A stretch of 64,000 nt of DNA. It comes from Megalopta genalis (lineage: Eukaryota > Arthropoda > Insecta > Hymenoptera > Halictidae). Shown piece by piece: positions 41,279 to 55,707 of this stretch (the stretch's first letter is position 1; each line of letters begins with the position of its first letter). The position numbers and the translations under genes are program-made. The notes beneath the pieces are model-generated. The model was not told the DNA's origin. It searched no databases and saw nothing but the letters and a program-made list of their open reading frames with translations. The stretch covers positions 32,619,131 through 32,683,130 of the forward strand of contig NC_135016.1 in NCBI RefSeq assembly GCF_051020955.1, written 5' to 3'.

Positions 41279-42221
41279 TAGCTTCAAATGCAGACGAAAC
41301 AAACGAGTTAGCTTCAAATCCATGCGAAACACATGATTTAGCTGCAAATCATTGCAATGTAGAAGGTTTAGGTCCAAATCAATGGGAAACAAATGATTTA
41401 GCTTCAGATGCTTGCGATATAAGTGGTATAGCATCAAATACAGGAGGAACGAATGCGATAGCTTCAAATCCATGCGAAACACATGATTTAGCTTCAAATC
41501 AATGAGAAGTAGAAGGCTCTGCTTCAAATACATGAGAAATAATTGATTTAGCTTCAGATATTTGCGATATAAGTGATATAGCTTCAAATGCAGGGGAAGC
41601 AAACGAGTTAACTTCAACTCTATGCGAAACAAATGATTTAGCTTCAAATCACTGCGAAGTAGAAGGGTTAGCTTCAAAACCATGCGAAACAAATGATTTA
41701 GCTTCAACTACTTGTGATATAAGTCATATAGATTCAACTGCAGCCGAAACAAACTAGCTAGCTTCAAATCCATGAGACACAAATGATTTAGCTTCAAATA
41801 CTTGTGATATACATGATTTAGCTTCAACTGCATGCGATACAAACGAGTTAGCTTCAAATACATGCGAAACACATTATTTAGCTACAAACCAATGCGATGT
41901 AGAAGGTTTAGCTTCAAATCCATGCGAAGCGATTGATTTAGCATCAAATCAATGCGAAGTAGAAGGCTTATCTTCAAATCAATTCGAAACAAATGGTTTA
42001 GATTCAGATACATGTGATAAACATGATTTAGCTTCAGCTACATGCGAAACAAACGATTTAGCTTCAAATCCATGCGATACACATGATTTAGCTTCAAATC
42101 AATCCGGAACACATGATTAAGCTTCAAATCAATGCGACGTAGAAGGCTTAGCTTCAAATCCATGCGGAACAAATGTTTAGCTTCAACTACTTGTGATACA
42201 AGACATATAGATTCAACTGCA

Positions 42222-44850
42222 GGCGAAACAAACGAGTTAGCTTCAAATCCAAGCGAAACACATGATTTATCTTCAAATCAATGCGAAGAAGACGGCTTAG
42301 CATCAAATACATGCAACACAAATTATTTAGCTTCATATACTTGCGATATAAGTGATATAGCTTCAAATGCAGGCGAAACAAACGAGTGATATTCAAATCC
42401 AAGCGTAACACATGATTTACCTTCAAATCAATGCGAAGAAGAAGGCATAGCATCAAATTCATACAACAAAAATTATTTAGCTTCTTATACTTGCTATATA
42501 AGTGATATAGCTTCAAATGCGGGCGAAACAAACGAGTGAGCTTTAAATCCAAGCGTAACAGATGATGTAACTTCAAATTAATGGGAAGTAGAAGATTTAC
42601 CTTCAAATACATGCGAAACAAATGGTTTAGCTTCAAATACTTGTGATATACATGATTTAGCTTCTACTGCATGCGAAACAAACGAGTTAGCTTCAAATCC
42701 AAGCGAAACACATGATTTAGCTTCAAATCAATGCAAAGTAGAAGGCTTAGCATCAAATCCATGCGACACAAATTATTTAGCTTCTTATACTTGCGATATA
42801 AATGATATAGCTTCAGATGCAGGCGAAGCAAACGAGTGAGCTTTATATCCAAGCGTAAGACATGATTTAACGTCAAATCAATGGGAAATAGAAGATGTAC
42901 CTTCAAATCCATGCGAAACAAATGGTTTAGCTTCAAATACATGTGATATACATGATTTAGCTACAACTGCCTGTGAAACAAACGAGTTGGCTTCAAATCC
43001 AAGCGAAACACATGATTTAACTTCAAATCAATGCGAAGAAGAAGACTTAGCATCAAATCCATGCAACACAAATTATTTAGCTTCTCATACTTGCGATATA
43101 AGTGATACAGATTCAAATGCAGGCGAAATAAGCAAGTGAGCTTTAAATCCAAGGGTAACACATGATTCAACTTCAAATCAATGGGAAGTAGAAGATTTAC
43201 CTTCAAATCCATGCGAAACAAATGGTTTAGCTTCAAATACTTGTGAAATACATGATTTAGCTTCAACTGCATGCGAAACAATCGAGTTAGCTTCAAATCC
43301 AAGCGAAACACATGATTTAGCTTCAAATCAATGCGAAGAAGAAGGCTTAGCATCAAATCCATGCAACACAAATTATTTAGCTTCTTATACTTGCGATATA
43401 AGTGATATAGCTTCAAATGCAGGCGAAACAAACGAGTGAGCTTTAAATCCAAGCGTAACACATGATTTAACTTCGAATCAATGGGAAGTAGAAGATTTAC
43501 CTACAAATCCATGCGAAACAAACGGTTTAGCTTCAAATACTTGTGAAATACATGATTTAGCTTCAACTGCATGCGAAACAAACGAGTTAGCTTCAAATCC
43601 AAGCGAAACACATGATTTATCTTCAAATCAATGCGAAGAAGACGGCTTAGCATCAAATACATGCAACACAAATTATTTAGCTTCATATACTTGCGATATA
43701 AGTGATATAGCTTCAAATGCAGGCGAAACAAACGAGTGATATTCAAATCCAAGCGTAACACATGATTTACCTTCAAATCAATGCGAAGAAGAAGGCATAG
43801 CATCAAATTCATACAACAAAAATTATTTAGCTTCTTATACTTGCTATATAAGTGATATAGCTTCAAATGCGGGCGAAACAAACGAGTGAGCTTTAAATCC
43901 AAGCGTAACAGATGATGTAACTTCAAATTAATGGGAAGTAGAAGATTTACCTTCAAATACATGCGAAACAAATGGTTTAGCTTCAAATACTTGTGATATA
44001 CATGATTTAGCTTCTACTGCATGCGAAACAAACGAGTTAGCTTCAAATCCAAGCGAAACACATGATTTAGCTTCAAATCAATGCAAAGTAGAAGGCTTAG
44101 CATCAAATCCATGCGACACAAATTATTTAGCTTCTTATACTTGCGATATAAATGATATAGCTTCAGATGCAGGCGAAGCAAACGAGTGAGCTTTATATCC
44201 AAGCGTAAGACATGATTTAACGTCAAATCAATGGGAAATAGAAGATGTACCTTCAAATCCATGCGAAACAAATGGTTTAGCTTCAAATACATGTGATATA
44301 CATGATTTAGCTACAACTGCCTGTGAAACAAACGAGTTGGCTTCAAATCCAAGCGAAACACATGATTTAACTTCAAATCAATGCGAAGAAGAAGACTTAG
44401 CATCAAATCCATGCAACACAAATTATTTAGCTTCTCATACTTGCGATATAAGTGATACAGATTCAAATGCAGGCGAAATAAGCAAGTGAGCTTTAAATCC
44501 AAGGGTAACACATGATTTAACTTCAAATCAATGGGAAGTAGAAGATTTACCTTCAAATCCATGCGAAACAAATGGTTTAGCTTCAAATACTTGTGAAATA
44601 CATGATTTAGCTTCAACTGCATGCGAAACAAACGAGTTAGCTTCAAATCCAAGCGAAACACATGATTTAGCTTCAAATCAATGCGAAGAAGAAGGCTTAG
44701 CATCAAATCCATGCAACACAAATTATTTAGCTTCTTATACTTGCGATATAAGTGATATAGCTTCAAATGCAGGCGAAACAAACGAGTGAGCTTTAAATCC
44801 AAGCGTAACACATGATTTAACTTCGAATCAATGCGAAGTAGAAGATTTAC
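42222..44850 (+). repeat. 1,350-bp tandem duplication
   Basis: The sequence at 42222-43500 recurs at 43572-44850, offset 1,350 (4.5 HORs, nine pentamers). Shared private variants include GAAGACGGCTTAGC, TTCATACAACAAAAATTA, CTTGCTATATAAGTG and CAGATGATGTAAC. A few substitutions separate the copies. The half-integer multiple means the exchange paired the first half of one HOR with the second half of another. Confidence 0.9.
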
Positions 44851-45140
44851 ATTCAAATACATGCGAAACAAATGGTTTAGCTTAATATTCATGCGAAACA
44901 GATGGTTAAGATTCAGATAATTGTGATAAACTTGATTTAGCTTCAACTGCACGCGAAACAAAGGAGTTAGATTCAAATCCAAGCGAAACATATGATTTAG
45001 ATTCAAATCAATGCGAAGAAGAAGGCTTAGCATGAAATCCATTCGACACAAATTATTTAGCTTCATATACTTGCGATATAAGTTATATAGCTTCAAATGC
45101 AGGCGAAACAAACGAGTGATATTCAAATCCAAGCGTAACA

Positions 45141-48100
45141 CATGATTAACTTCAAATCAATGCGAAGTAGAAGATTTAGGTTCAAATACATGCGAAACAA
45201 ATGGTTCAACTTCAAATAATTGTGATATACATGATTTCGCTTCATCTGCATGCGAAACGAACGATTTAGATTCACAACCAAGGGAAACACATGATTTAAC
45301 TTCAAATCAATGCGAAATAGAAGGCTTAGCATCAAATCCATGCGACACATATTATTTAGCATCATATACTTGCGATATAAGTGATATAGCTTCAAATGCA
45401 GGCGAAACAAACGAGTGATCTTCAAATCCAAGGGTAACACATGATTTATCCTCAAATCAATGTGGAGTAGAAGATTTAGGTTCAAATAGATGCGAAACAA
45501 ATGGCTTAGTTTCACATACTTGTGATATACATGATTTTACTTCAGCTGCATGCGAAACAAACGATATAGCTTCACACCCAAGGGAAACACATGATTTAAC
45601 TTCAAATCAATGGGAAGTAGAAGGCTTAGCATCAAATCCATGCGACACAAATTATTTAGCTTCATATACTTGCGATATAAGTTATATAGCTTCAAATGCA
45701 GGCGAAACAAACGAGTGATATTCAAATCCAAGCGTAACACATGATTAACTTCAAATCAATGCGAAGTAGAAGATTTAGGTTCAAATACATGCGAAACAAA
45801 TGGTTTAACTTCAAATAATTGTGATATACATGATTTCGCTTCATCTGCATGCGAAACGAACGATTTAGCTTCACAACCAAGGGAAACACATGATTTAACT
45901 TCAAATCAATGCGAAATAGAAGGCTTAGCATCAAATCCATGCGACACATATTATTTAGCTTCATATACTTGCGATATAAGTGATATAGCTTCAAATGCAG
46001 GCGAAACAAACGAGTGATCTTCAAATCCAAGGATAACACATGATTTATCCTCAAATCAATGTGGAGTAGAAGATTTAGGTTCATATAGATGCGAAACAAA
46101 TGGTTTAGTTTCACATACTTGTGATATACATGATTTCGCTTCATCTGCATGCGAAACGAACGATTTAGCTTCACAACCAAGGGAAACACATGATTTAACT
46201 TCAAATCAATGCCAAATAGAAGGCATAGCATCAAATCCATGCGACACATATTATTTAGCTTCATATACTTGCGATATAAGTGATATAGCTTCAAATGCAG
46301 GCGAAACAAACGAGTGATCTTCAAATCCAAGGGTAACACATGATTTATCCTCAAATCAATGTGCAGTAGAAGATTTAGGTTCAAATAGATGCGAAACAAA
46401 TGGTTTAGTTTCACATACTTGTGATATACATGATTTTGCTTCAGCTGCATGCGAAACAAACGATTTAGCTTCACACCCAAGGGAAACACATGATTTAACT
46501 TCAAATCAATGGGAAGTAGAAGGCTTAGCATCAAATCCATGCGACACAAATTATTTAGCTTCTTATACTTGCGATATAAGTGATCCAGCTTCAAATGCAG
46601 TCGAAACAAACGAGTGAGCTTTAATTCCAAGCGTAACACATGATTTAACTTCAAATCAATGGGAAGTAGAAGATTTACCTTCAAATCCATGCGAAACAAA
46701 TGGTTTAGCTTCAAATACTTGTGATATACATGATTTAGCTTCAACTGCCTGCGAAACATACGAGTTGGCTTCAAATCCAAGCGAAACACATGATTTAACT
46801 TCAAATCAATGCGAAATAGAAGGCTTAGCATCAAATCCATGCAACACAAATTATTTAGCTTCATATACTTGCGCTATAAGTGATATTGCTTCAAATGCAG
46901 GCGAAACAAACGAGTGATCTTCAAATCCAAGGGTAACACATGACTTATCTTCAAATCAATGTGGAGTAGAAGATTTAGGTTCAAATAGATGTGAAACAAA
47001 TGGTTTAGCTTCAAATACTTGTGATATAAATGATTTTGCTTCAGCTGCATGCGAAACAAACGATTTAGCTTCACACCCAAGGGAAACACATGATTTAACT
47101 TCAAATCAATGGGAAGTAGAAGATTTACCTACAAATCCATGCGAAACAAACGGTTTAGCTTCAAATACTTGTGAAATACATGATTTAGCTTCAACTGCAT
47201 GCGAAACAAACGAGTTAGCTTCAAATCCAAGCGAAACACATGATTTATCTTCAAATCAATGCGAAGAAGACGGCTTAGCATCAAATACATGCAACACAAA
47301 TTATTTAGCTTCATATACTTGCGATATAAGTGATATAGCTTCAAATGCAGGCGAAACAAACGAGTGATCTTCAAATCCAAGGGTAACACATGATTTATCC
47401 TCAAATCAATGTGCAGTAGAAGATTTAGGTTCAAATAGATGCGAAACAAATGGTTTAGTTTCACATACTTGTGATATACATGATTTTGCTTCAGCTGCAT
47501 GCGAAACAAACGATTTAGCTTCACACCCAAGGGAAACACATGATTTAACTTCAAATCAATGGGAAGTAGAAGGCTTAGCATCAAATCCATGCGACACAAA
47601 TTATTTAGCTTCTTATACTTGCGATATAAGTGATCCAGCTTCAAATGCAGTCGAAACAAACGAGTGAGCTTTAATTCCAAGCGTAACACATGATTTAACT
47701 TCAAATCAATGGGAAGTAGAAGATTTACCTTCAAATCCATGCGAAACAAATGGTTTAGCTTCAAATACTTGTGATATACATGATTTAGCTTCAACTGCCT
47801 GCGAAACATACGAGTTGGCTTCAAATCCAAGCGAAACACATGATTTAACTTCAAATCAATGCGAAATAGAAGGCTTAGCATCAAATCCATGCAACACAAA
47901 TTATTTAGCTTCATATACTTGCGCTATAAGTGATATTGTTTCAAATGCAGGCGAAACAAACGAGTGATCTTCAAATCCAAGGGTAACACATGACTTATCT
48001 TCAAATCAATGTGGAGTAGAAGATTTAGGTTCAAATAGATGTGAAACAAATGGTTTAGCTTCAAATACTTGTGATATAAATGATTTTGCTTCAGCTGCAT

Positions 48101-51100
48101 GCGAAACAAACGATTTAGCTTCACACCCAAGGGAAACACATGATTTAACTTCAAATCAATGGGAAGTAGAAGATTTACCTACAAATCCATGCGAAACAAA
48201 CGGTTTAGCTTCAAATACTTGTGAAATACATGATTTAGCTTCAACTGCATGCGAAACAAACGAGTTAGCTTCAAATCCAAGCGAAACACATGATTTATCT
48301 TCAAATCAATGCGAAGAAGACGGCTTAGCATCAAATACATGCAACACAAATTATTTAGCTTCATATACTTGCGATATAAGTGATATAGCTTCAAATGCAG
48401 GCGAAACAAACGAGTGAGCTTTGAATCCAAGCGTAACACATGATTTAACTTCAAATCAATGCGAAGTAGAAGATTTAGGTTCAAATACATTCGAAACAAA
48501 TGGTTTATCTTCAAATACTTGTGATATACATGATTTTGCTTTAGCTGCATGAGAAACAAGCGATTTAGCTTCACACTCAAGGGAAACACATGATTTATCC
48601 TCAAATCAATGTGGAGTAGAAGATTTAGGTTCAAATAGATGCGAAACAAATGGCTTAGTTTCACATACTTGTGATATACATGACTTTGCTTCAGCTGCAT
48701 GCGAAACAAACGATATAGCTTCGCACCCAAGGGAAACACATGATTTAACTTCAAATCAATGGGAAGTAGAAGGCTTAGCATCAAATCCATGCGACACAAA
48801 TTATTTAGCTTCATATACTTGCGATATAAGTTATATAGCTTCAAATGCAGGCGAAACAAACGAGTGATATTCAAATCCAAGCGTAACACATGATTAACTT
48901 CAAATCAATGCGAAGTAGAAGATTTAGGTTCAAATACATGCGAAACAAATGGTTTAACTTCAAATAATTGTGATATACATGATTTCGCTTCATCTGCATG
49001 CGAAACGAACGATTTAGCTTCACAACCAAGGGAAACACATGATTTAACTTCAAATCAATGCGAAATAGAAGGCTTAGCATCAAATCCATGCGACACATAT
49101 TATTTTGCTTCATATACTTGCGATATAAGTGATATAGCTTCAAATGCAGGCGAAACAAACGAGTGATCTTCAAATCCAAGGGTAACACATGATTTATCCT
49201 CAAATCAATGTGGAGTAGAAGATTTAGGTTCAAATAGATGCGAAACAAATGGCTTAGTTTCACATACTTGTGATATACATGATTTTGCTTCAGCTGCATG
49301 CGAAACAAACGATTTAGCTTCACACCCAAAGGAAACACATGATTTAACCTCAAATCAATGGGAAGTAGAAGGCTTAGCATCAAATCCATGCGACACAAAT
49401 TATTTAGCTTCATATACTTGCGATATAAGTTATATAGCTTCAAATGCAGGCGAAACAAACGAGTGATATTCAAATCCAAGCGTAACACATGATTAACTTC
49501 AAATCAATGCGAAGTAGAAGATTTAGGTTCAAATACATGCGAAACAAATGGTTTAACTTCAAATAATTGTGATATACATGATTTCGCTTCATCTGCATGC
49601 GAAACGAACGATTTAGCTTCACAACCAAGGGAAACACATGATTTAACTTCAAATCAATGCGAAATAGAAGGCTTAGCATCAAATCCATGCGACACAAATT
49701 ATTTAGCTTCATATACTTGCGATATAAGTTATATAGCTTCAAATGCAGGCGAAACAAACGAGTGATATTCAAATCCAAGCGTAACACATGATTAACTTCA
49801 AATCAATGCGAAGTAGAAGATTTAGGTTCAAATACATGCGAAACAAATGGTTTATCTTCAGATAATTGCGATATAAGTTATATAGCTTCAAATGCAGGCG
49901 AAACGAACGAGTGTGCTTTTTAATCCAAGCGTAATACATGATTTAACGTCAAATCAATGGGAAGTAGAAGATTTACATTCAAATCCATGCGAAACAAATG
50001 GTGTAGCTTCAAATACTTGTGATATACATGATTTAACTTCAACTGCATGCGAAACAAACGAGTTGTCTTCAAATCCAAGCGAAACACATGATTTAACTTC
50101 AAATCAATGCGAAATAGAAGGCTTAGCATCAAATCCATGCAACACAAATTATTTAGCTTCATATACTTGCGCTATAAGTGATATTGCTTCAAATGTAGGC
50201 GAAACAAACGAGAGATCTTCAAATCCAAGGGTAACACATGATTTATCTTCAAATCAATGCGAAGTAGAAGATTTAGGTTCAAATACATTCGAAACAAATG
50301 GTTTATCTTCAAATACTTGTGATATACATGATTTTGCTTTAGCTGCATGAGAAACAAGCGATTTAGCTTCACACCCAAGGGAAACACATGATATAACTTC
50401 ATATCAATGGGAAGTAGAAGGCTTAGCATCAAATCCATGCGACACAAATTATTTAGCTTCATATACTTGCGATATAAGTTATATAGCTTCAAATGCAGGC
50501 GAAACAAACGAGTGATATTCAAATCCAAGCGTAACACATGATTAACTTCAAATCAATGCGAAGTAGAAGATTTAGGTTCAAATACATGCGAAACAAATGG
50601 TTCAACTTCAAATAATTGTGATATACATGATTTCGCTTCAACTGCCTGCGAAACATACGAGTTGGCTTCAAATCCAAGCGAAACACATGATTTAACTTCA
50701 AATAAATGCGAAATAGAAGGCTTAGCATCAAATCCATGCGACACATATTATTTAGCTTCATATACTTGCGATATAAGTGATATAGCTTCAAATGCAGGCG
50801 AAACAAACGAGTGATCTTCAAATCCAAGGGTAACACATGATTTATCCTCAAATCAATGTGGAGTAGAAGATTTAGGTTCAAATAGATGCGAAACAAATGG
50901 CTTAGTTTCACATACTTGTGATATACATGATTTTGCTTCAGCTGCATGCGAAACAAACGATTTAGCTTCACACCCAAGGGAAACACATGATTTAACTTCA
51001 AATCAATGGGAAGTAGAAGGCTTAGCATCAAATCCATGCGACACAAATTATTTAGCTTCATATACTTGCGATATAAGTTATATAGCTTCAAATGCAGGCG

Positions 51101-53255
51101 AAACAAACGAGTGATATTCAAATCCAAGCGTAACACATGATTAACTTCAAATCAATGCGAAGTAGAAGATTTAGGTTCAAATACATGCGAAACAAATGGT
51201 TTAACTTCAAATAATTGTGATATACATGATTTCGCTTCATCTGCATGCGAAACGAACGATTTAGCTTCACAACCAAGGGAAACACATGATTTAACTTCAA
51301 ATCAATGCGAAATAGAAGGCATAGCATCAAATCCATGCGACACATATTATTTAGCTTCATATACTTGCGATATAAGTGATATAGCTTCAAATGCAGGCGA
51401 AACAAACGAGTGATCTTCAAATCCAAGGGTAACACATGATTTATCCTCAAATCAATGTGCAGTAGAAGATTTAGGTTCAAATAGATGCGAAACAAATGGT
51501 TTAGTTTCACATACTTGTGATATACATGATTTTGCTTCAGCTGCATGCGAAACAAACGATTTAGCTTCACACCCAAGGGAAACACATGATTTAACTTCAA
51601 ATCAATGGGAAGTAGAAGGCTTAGCATCAAATCCATGCGACACAAATTATTTAGCTTCTTATACTTGCGATATAAGTGATCCAGCTTCAAATGCAGTCGA
51701 AACAAACGAGTGAGCTTTAATTCCAAGCGTAACACATGATTTAACTTCAAATCAATGGGAAGTAGAAGATTTACCTTCAAATCCATGCGAAACAAATGGT
51801 TTAGCTTCAAATACTTGTGATATACATGATTTAGCTTCAACTGCCTGCGAAACATACGAGTTGGCTTCAAATCCAAGCGAAACACATGATTTAACTTCAA
51901 ATAAATGCGAAATAGAAGGCTTTGCATCAAATCCATGCGACACAAATTATTTAGCTTCATATACATGCGATATAAGTGATATAGCTTCAAATGCAGGCGA
52001 AACAAACGAGTGAGCTTTAAATCTAAGCGTAACACATGATTTAACTTCAAATCAATGGGAAGTAGAAGATTTACCTTCAAATCCATGCGAAACAAATGGT
52101 TTAGCTTCAAATACTTGTGATATACTTGATTTAGCTACAACTGCCTGTGAAACAAACGAGTTGGCTTCAAATCCAAGCGAAACACATGATTTAACTTCAA
52201 ATCAATACGAAGAAGAAGGCTTAGCATCAAATCCATGCAACCCAAATTATTTAGCTTCTTATACTTGCGATATAAGTGATATAGATTCAAATGCAGGCGA
52301 AATAAGCAAGTGAGCTTTAAATCCAAGGGTAACACATGATTTAACTTCAAATCAATGGGAAGTAGAAGATTTACCTTCAAATCCATGCGAAACAAATGGT
52401 TTAGCTTCAAATACTTGTGAAATACATGATTTAGCTTCAACTGCATGCGAAACAAACGATTTAGCTTCACACCCAAGGGAAACACATGATTTAACTTCAA
52501 ATCAATGCGAAGTAGAAGGCTTAGCATCAAATCCATGCGACACAAATTATTTAGCTTCTTATACTTGCGATTTAAGTGATATAGCTTCAAATGCAGGCGA
52601 AACAAACGAGTGTGCTTTTTAATCCAAGCGTAATACATGATTTAACGTCAAATCAATGCGAAGTAGAAGATTTAGGTTCAAATACATTCGAAACAAATGG
52701 TTTATCTTCAAATACTTGTGATATACATGATTTTGCTTTAGCTGCATGAGAAACAAGCGATTTAGCTTCACACTCAAGGGAAACACATGATTTAACTTCA
52801 AATCAATGGGAAGTAGAAGATTTATCTTCAAATCCATGCGAAACAAATGGTTTAGCTTCAAATACATGTGATATACATGATTTAGCTACAACTGCCTGTG
52901 AAACAAACGAGTTGGCTTCAAATCCAAGCGAAACACATGATTTAACTTCAAATCAATGCGAAGAAGAAGACTTAGCATCAAATACATGCAACACAAATTA
53001 TTTAGCTTCATATACTTGCGATATAAGTGATATAGCTTCAAATGCAGGCGAAACAAACGAGTGAGCTTTAAATCCAAGCGTAACACATGATTTAACTTCA
53101 AATCGATGCGAAGTAGAAGGCTTAGCATCAAATCCATGCGACACAAATTATTTAGCTTCATATACTTGCGATATAAGTGATATAGCTTCAAATGCAGGCG
53201 AAACAAACGAGTGATCTTCAAATCCAAGCGTAACACATGATTAACTTCAAATCAA
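45141..53255 (+). repeat. Family of 299-bp HORs with a single-base deletion in M9
   Basis: The M9 start CATGATTTAAC is shortened to CATGATTAAC at 45141, 45740, 48889, 49488, 49787, 50537, 51136 and 53236. The spacings are 599, 3149, 599, 299, 750, 599 and 2100. Seven of the eight follow the same M8 variant, GAGTGATATTCAAATCC; the last follows GAGTGATCTTC. One deletion has therefore been amplified as part of longer blocks. Each occurrence moves the reading phase of everything downstream by one base. Confidence 0.92.
46251..48418 (+). repeat. 1,050-bp tandem duplication (2.07 copies)
   Basis: A 1,050-bp period (3.5 HORs) runs from 46251 to about 48418 with almost no differences. Shared private forms include AATGTGCAGTAGAAG, AGTGATCCAGCTTC, GCAGTCGAAACAAAC and CTTGCGCTATAAG. 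Part of the same sequence occurs a third time at about 51296-51899. Confidence 0.9.
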
Positions 53256-55707
53256 TGCGAAGTAGAAGATTTAGGTTCAAATACATGCGAAACAAATGGT
53301 TCAACTTCAAATAATTGTGATATACATGATTTCGCTTCAACTGCCTGCGAAACATACGAGTTGGCTTCAAATCCAAGCGAAACACATGATTTAACTTCAA
53401 ATAAATGCGAAATAGAAGGCTTAGCATCAAATCCATGCGACACAAATTATTTAGCTTCATATACATGCGATATAAATGATATACCTTCAAATGCAGGCGA
53501 AACAAACGAGTGATCTTCAAATCCAAGCGTAACACATGATTTAACTTCAAATCAATGCGAAGTAGATTAATTAGGTTCAAATACATGCGAAACAAATGGT
53601 TTATCTTCAAATACTTGTAATGTACATGATTTTGCTTTCGCTGCATGAGAAACAAGCGATTTAGCTTCACACTCAAGGGAAACACATGATTTAACTTCAA
53701 ATCAATGCGAAGAAGAAGGCTTAGCATCAAATCCATACGACACAAATTATTTAGCTTCATATACATGCGACATAAGTGATATAGCTTCAAATGCAGGCGA
53801 AACAAACGAGTGAGCTTTAAATCCAAGCGTAACACATGATTTAACTTCAAATAAATGCGAAATAGAAGGCTTAGCATCAAATCCATGCGACACAAATTAT
53901 TTAGCTTCATATACATGCGATATAAATGATATACCTTCAAATGCAGGCGAAACAAACGAGTGAGCTTTAAATCCAAGCGTAACACATGATTTAACTTCAA
54001 ATCAATGGGAAGTAGCAGATTTACCTTCAAATCCATGCGAAACAAATGGTTTAGCTTCAAATACTTGTGATATACATGATTTAGCTACAACTGCCTGTGA
54101 AACAAACGAGTTGGCTTCAAATCCAAGCGAAACACATGATTTAACTTCAAATCAATGCGAAGAAGAAGGCTTAGCATCAAATCCATGCGACACAAGTTAT
54201 TTAGGTTCATATACTTGCGAAATAAGTTATATAGCTTCAAATGCAGGCGAAACAAACGAGTGATATTCAAATCCAAGCGTGACACATGATTTAACTTCAA
54301 ATCAATGCGAAGTAGAAGATTTAGGTTCAAATACATGCGAAACAAATGGTTTTGCTTCAAATACTTGTGATATACATGATTTAGCTTCAGCTGCATGCGA
54401 AGCAAACGATTTAGCTTCACACCCAAGGGAAACACATGATTTAACTTCAAATCAATGTGAAGTAGAAGGCTTAGCCTCAAATCCGTGCAACACATATTAT
54501 TTAGCTTCATATACTTGCGATATAAGTGATATAGCTTCAAATGCAGGCGAAACAAACGAGTGATCTTCAAATCCAAGGGTAACACATGATTTATCTTCAA
54601 ATCAATGCGGTGTAGCAGATTTAGGTTCAAATAGATGCGAAACAAATGGTTTAGCTTCAAATACTTGTGATATACATGATTTAGCTGCAACTGCATGCGA
54701 AACAAACGAGTTATCTTCAAATCCAGCGAAACACATGATTTAGCTTCAAATAAATGCGAAATAGAAGGGTTAGCATCAAATCCATGCGACACAAATTATT
54801 TAGCTTCATATACATGCGATATAAGTGATATAGCTTCAAATGCAGGCGAAACAAACGAGTGAGCTTTAAATCCAAGCGTAACACATGATTTAAATTCAAA
54901 TCAATGCGAAGTAGAAGATTTACCTTCAAATACATGCGAAACAAATGGTTTATCTTCAAATAATTGTAATGTACATGATTTTGCTTTCGCTGCATGAGAA
55001 ACAAGCGATTTAGCTTCACACTCAAGGGAAACACATGATTTAACTTCAAATCAATGCGAAGAAGAAGGCTTAGCATCAAATCCATGCAACACAAATTATT
55101 TAGCTTCTTATACTTGCGATATAAGTGATATAGAATCAAATGCAGGCGAAACAAGCGAGTGAGCTTTAAATCCAAGGGTAACACATGATTTAACTTCAAA
55201 TCAATGGGAAGTAGAAGATTTACCATCAAATACATGCGAAACAAATGGTTTATCTTCAAATACTTGTGATATACGTGATTTAGCCTGAACTGCATGCGAA
55301 ACAAACGAGTTGGCTTTAAATCCAAGCGTAACACATGATTTAACTTCAAATAAATGCGAAATAGAAGGCTTAGCATCAAATCCATGCGACACAAATTATT
55401 TAGCTTCATATACATGCGATATAAATGATATACCTTCAAATGCAGGCGAAACAAACGAGTGAGCTTTAAATCCAAGCGTAACACATGATTTAACTTCAAA
55501 TCAATGGGAAGTAGAAGATTTACCTTCAAATCCATGCGAAACAAATGGTTTAGCTTCAAATACTTGTGATATACATGATTTAGCTACAACTGCCTGTGAA
55601 ACAAACGAGTTGGCTTCAAATCCAAGCGAAACACATGATTTAACTTCAAATCAATGCGAAGAAGAAGGCTTAGCATCAAATCCATGCAACACAAATTATT
55701 TAGCTTC

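Larger units (their letters stand above)
19201..42230 (+). repeat. Long irregular domain with loose 150-bp (pentamer) periodicity
   Basis: Monomers are more diverged and the ten-monomer order is absent, although M1-M5 type pentamers of 150 bp are often recognisable (for example 20041-20340). Phase-shifting indels are frequent, including an A8 run at 19571, truncations near 19515, 21370, 21750 and 26100, and one-base insertions near 29110-31990. Local monomer subfamilies occur: GATGTAGAAGGTTCAGC with AGAGGGAACAAACGAGG at about 20.9-28.5 kb, and GCAGACGAATCAAACGAG at about 31.8-33.7 kb. It contains the 3,233-bp tandem duplication. No gene is seen. Confidence 0.85.

Noticed and set aside
2113..54563. 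Cysteine-containing plus-strand decapeptide proteins (HDLASNPCET-like)
   Set aside because: TGA in M8 closes the frame every 300 bp in HORs. Open pieces are short and overlap longer minus-strand frames. No signal peptide or non-repeat sequence is present.
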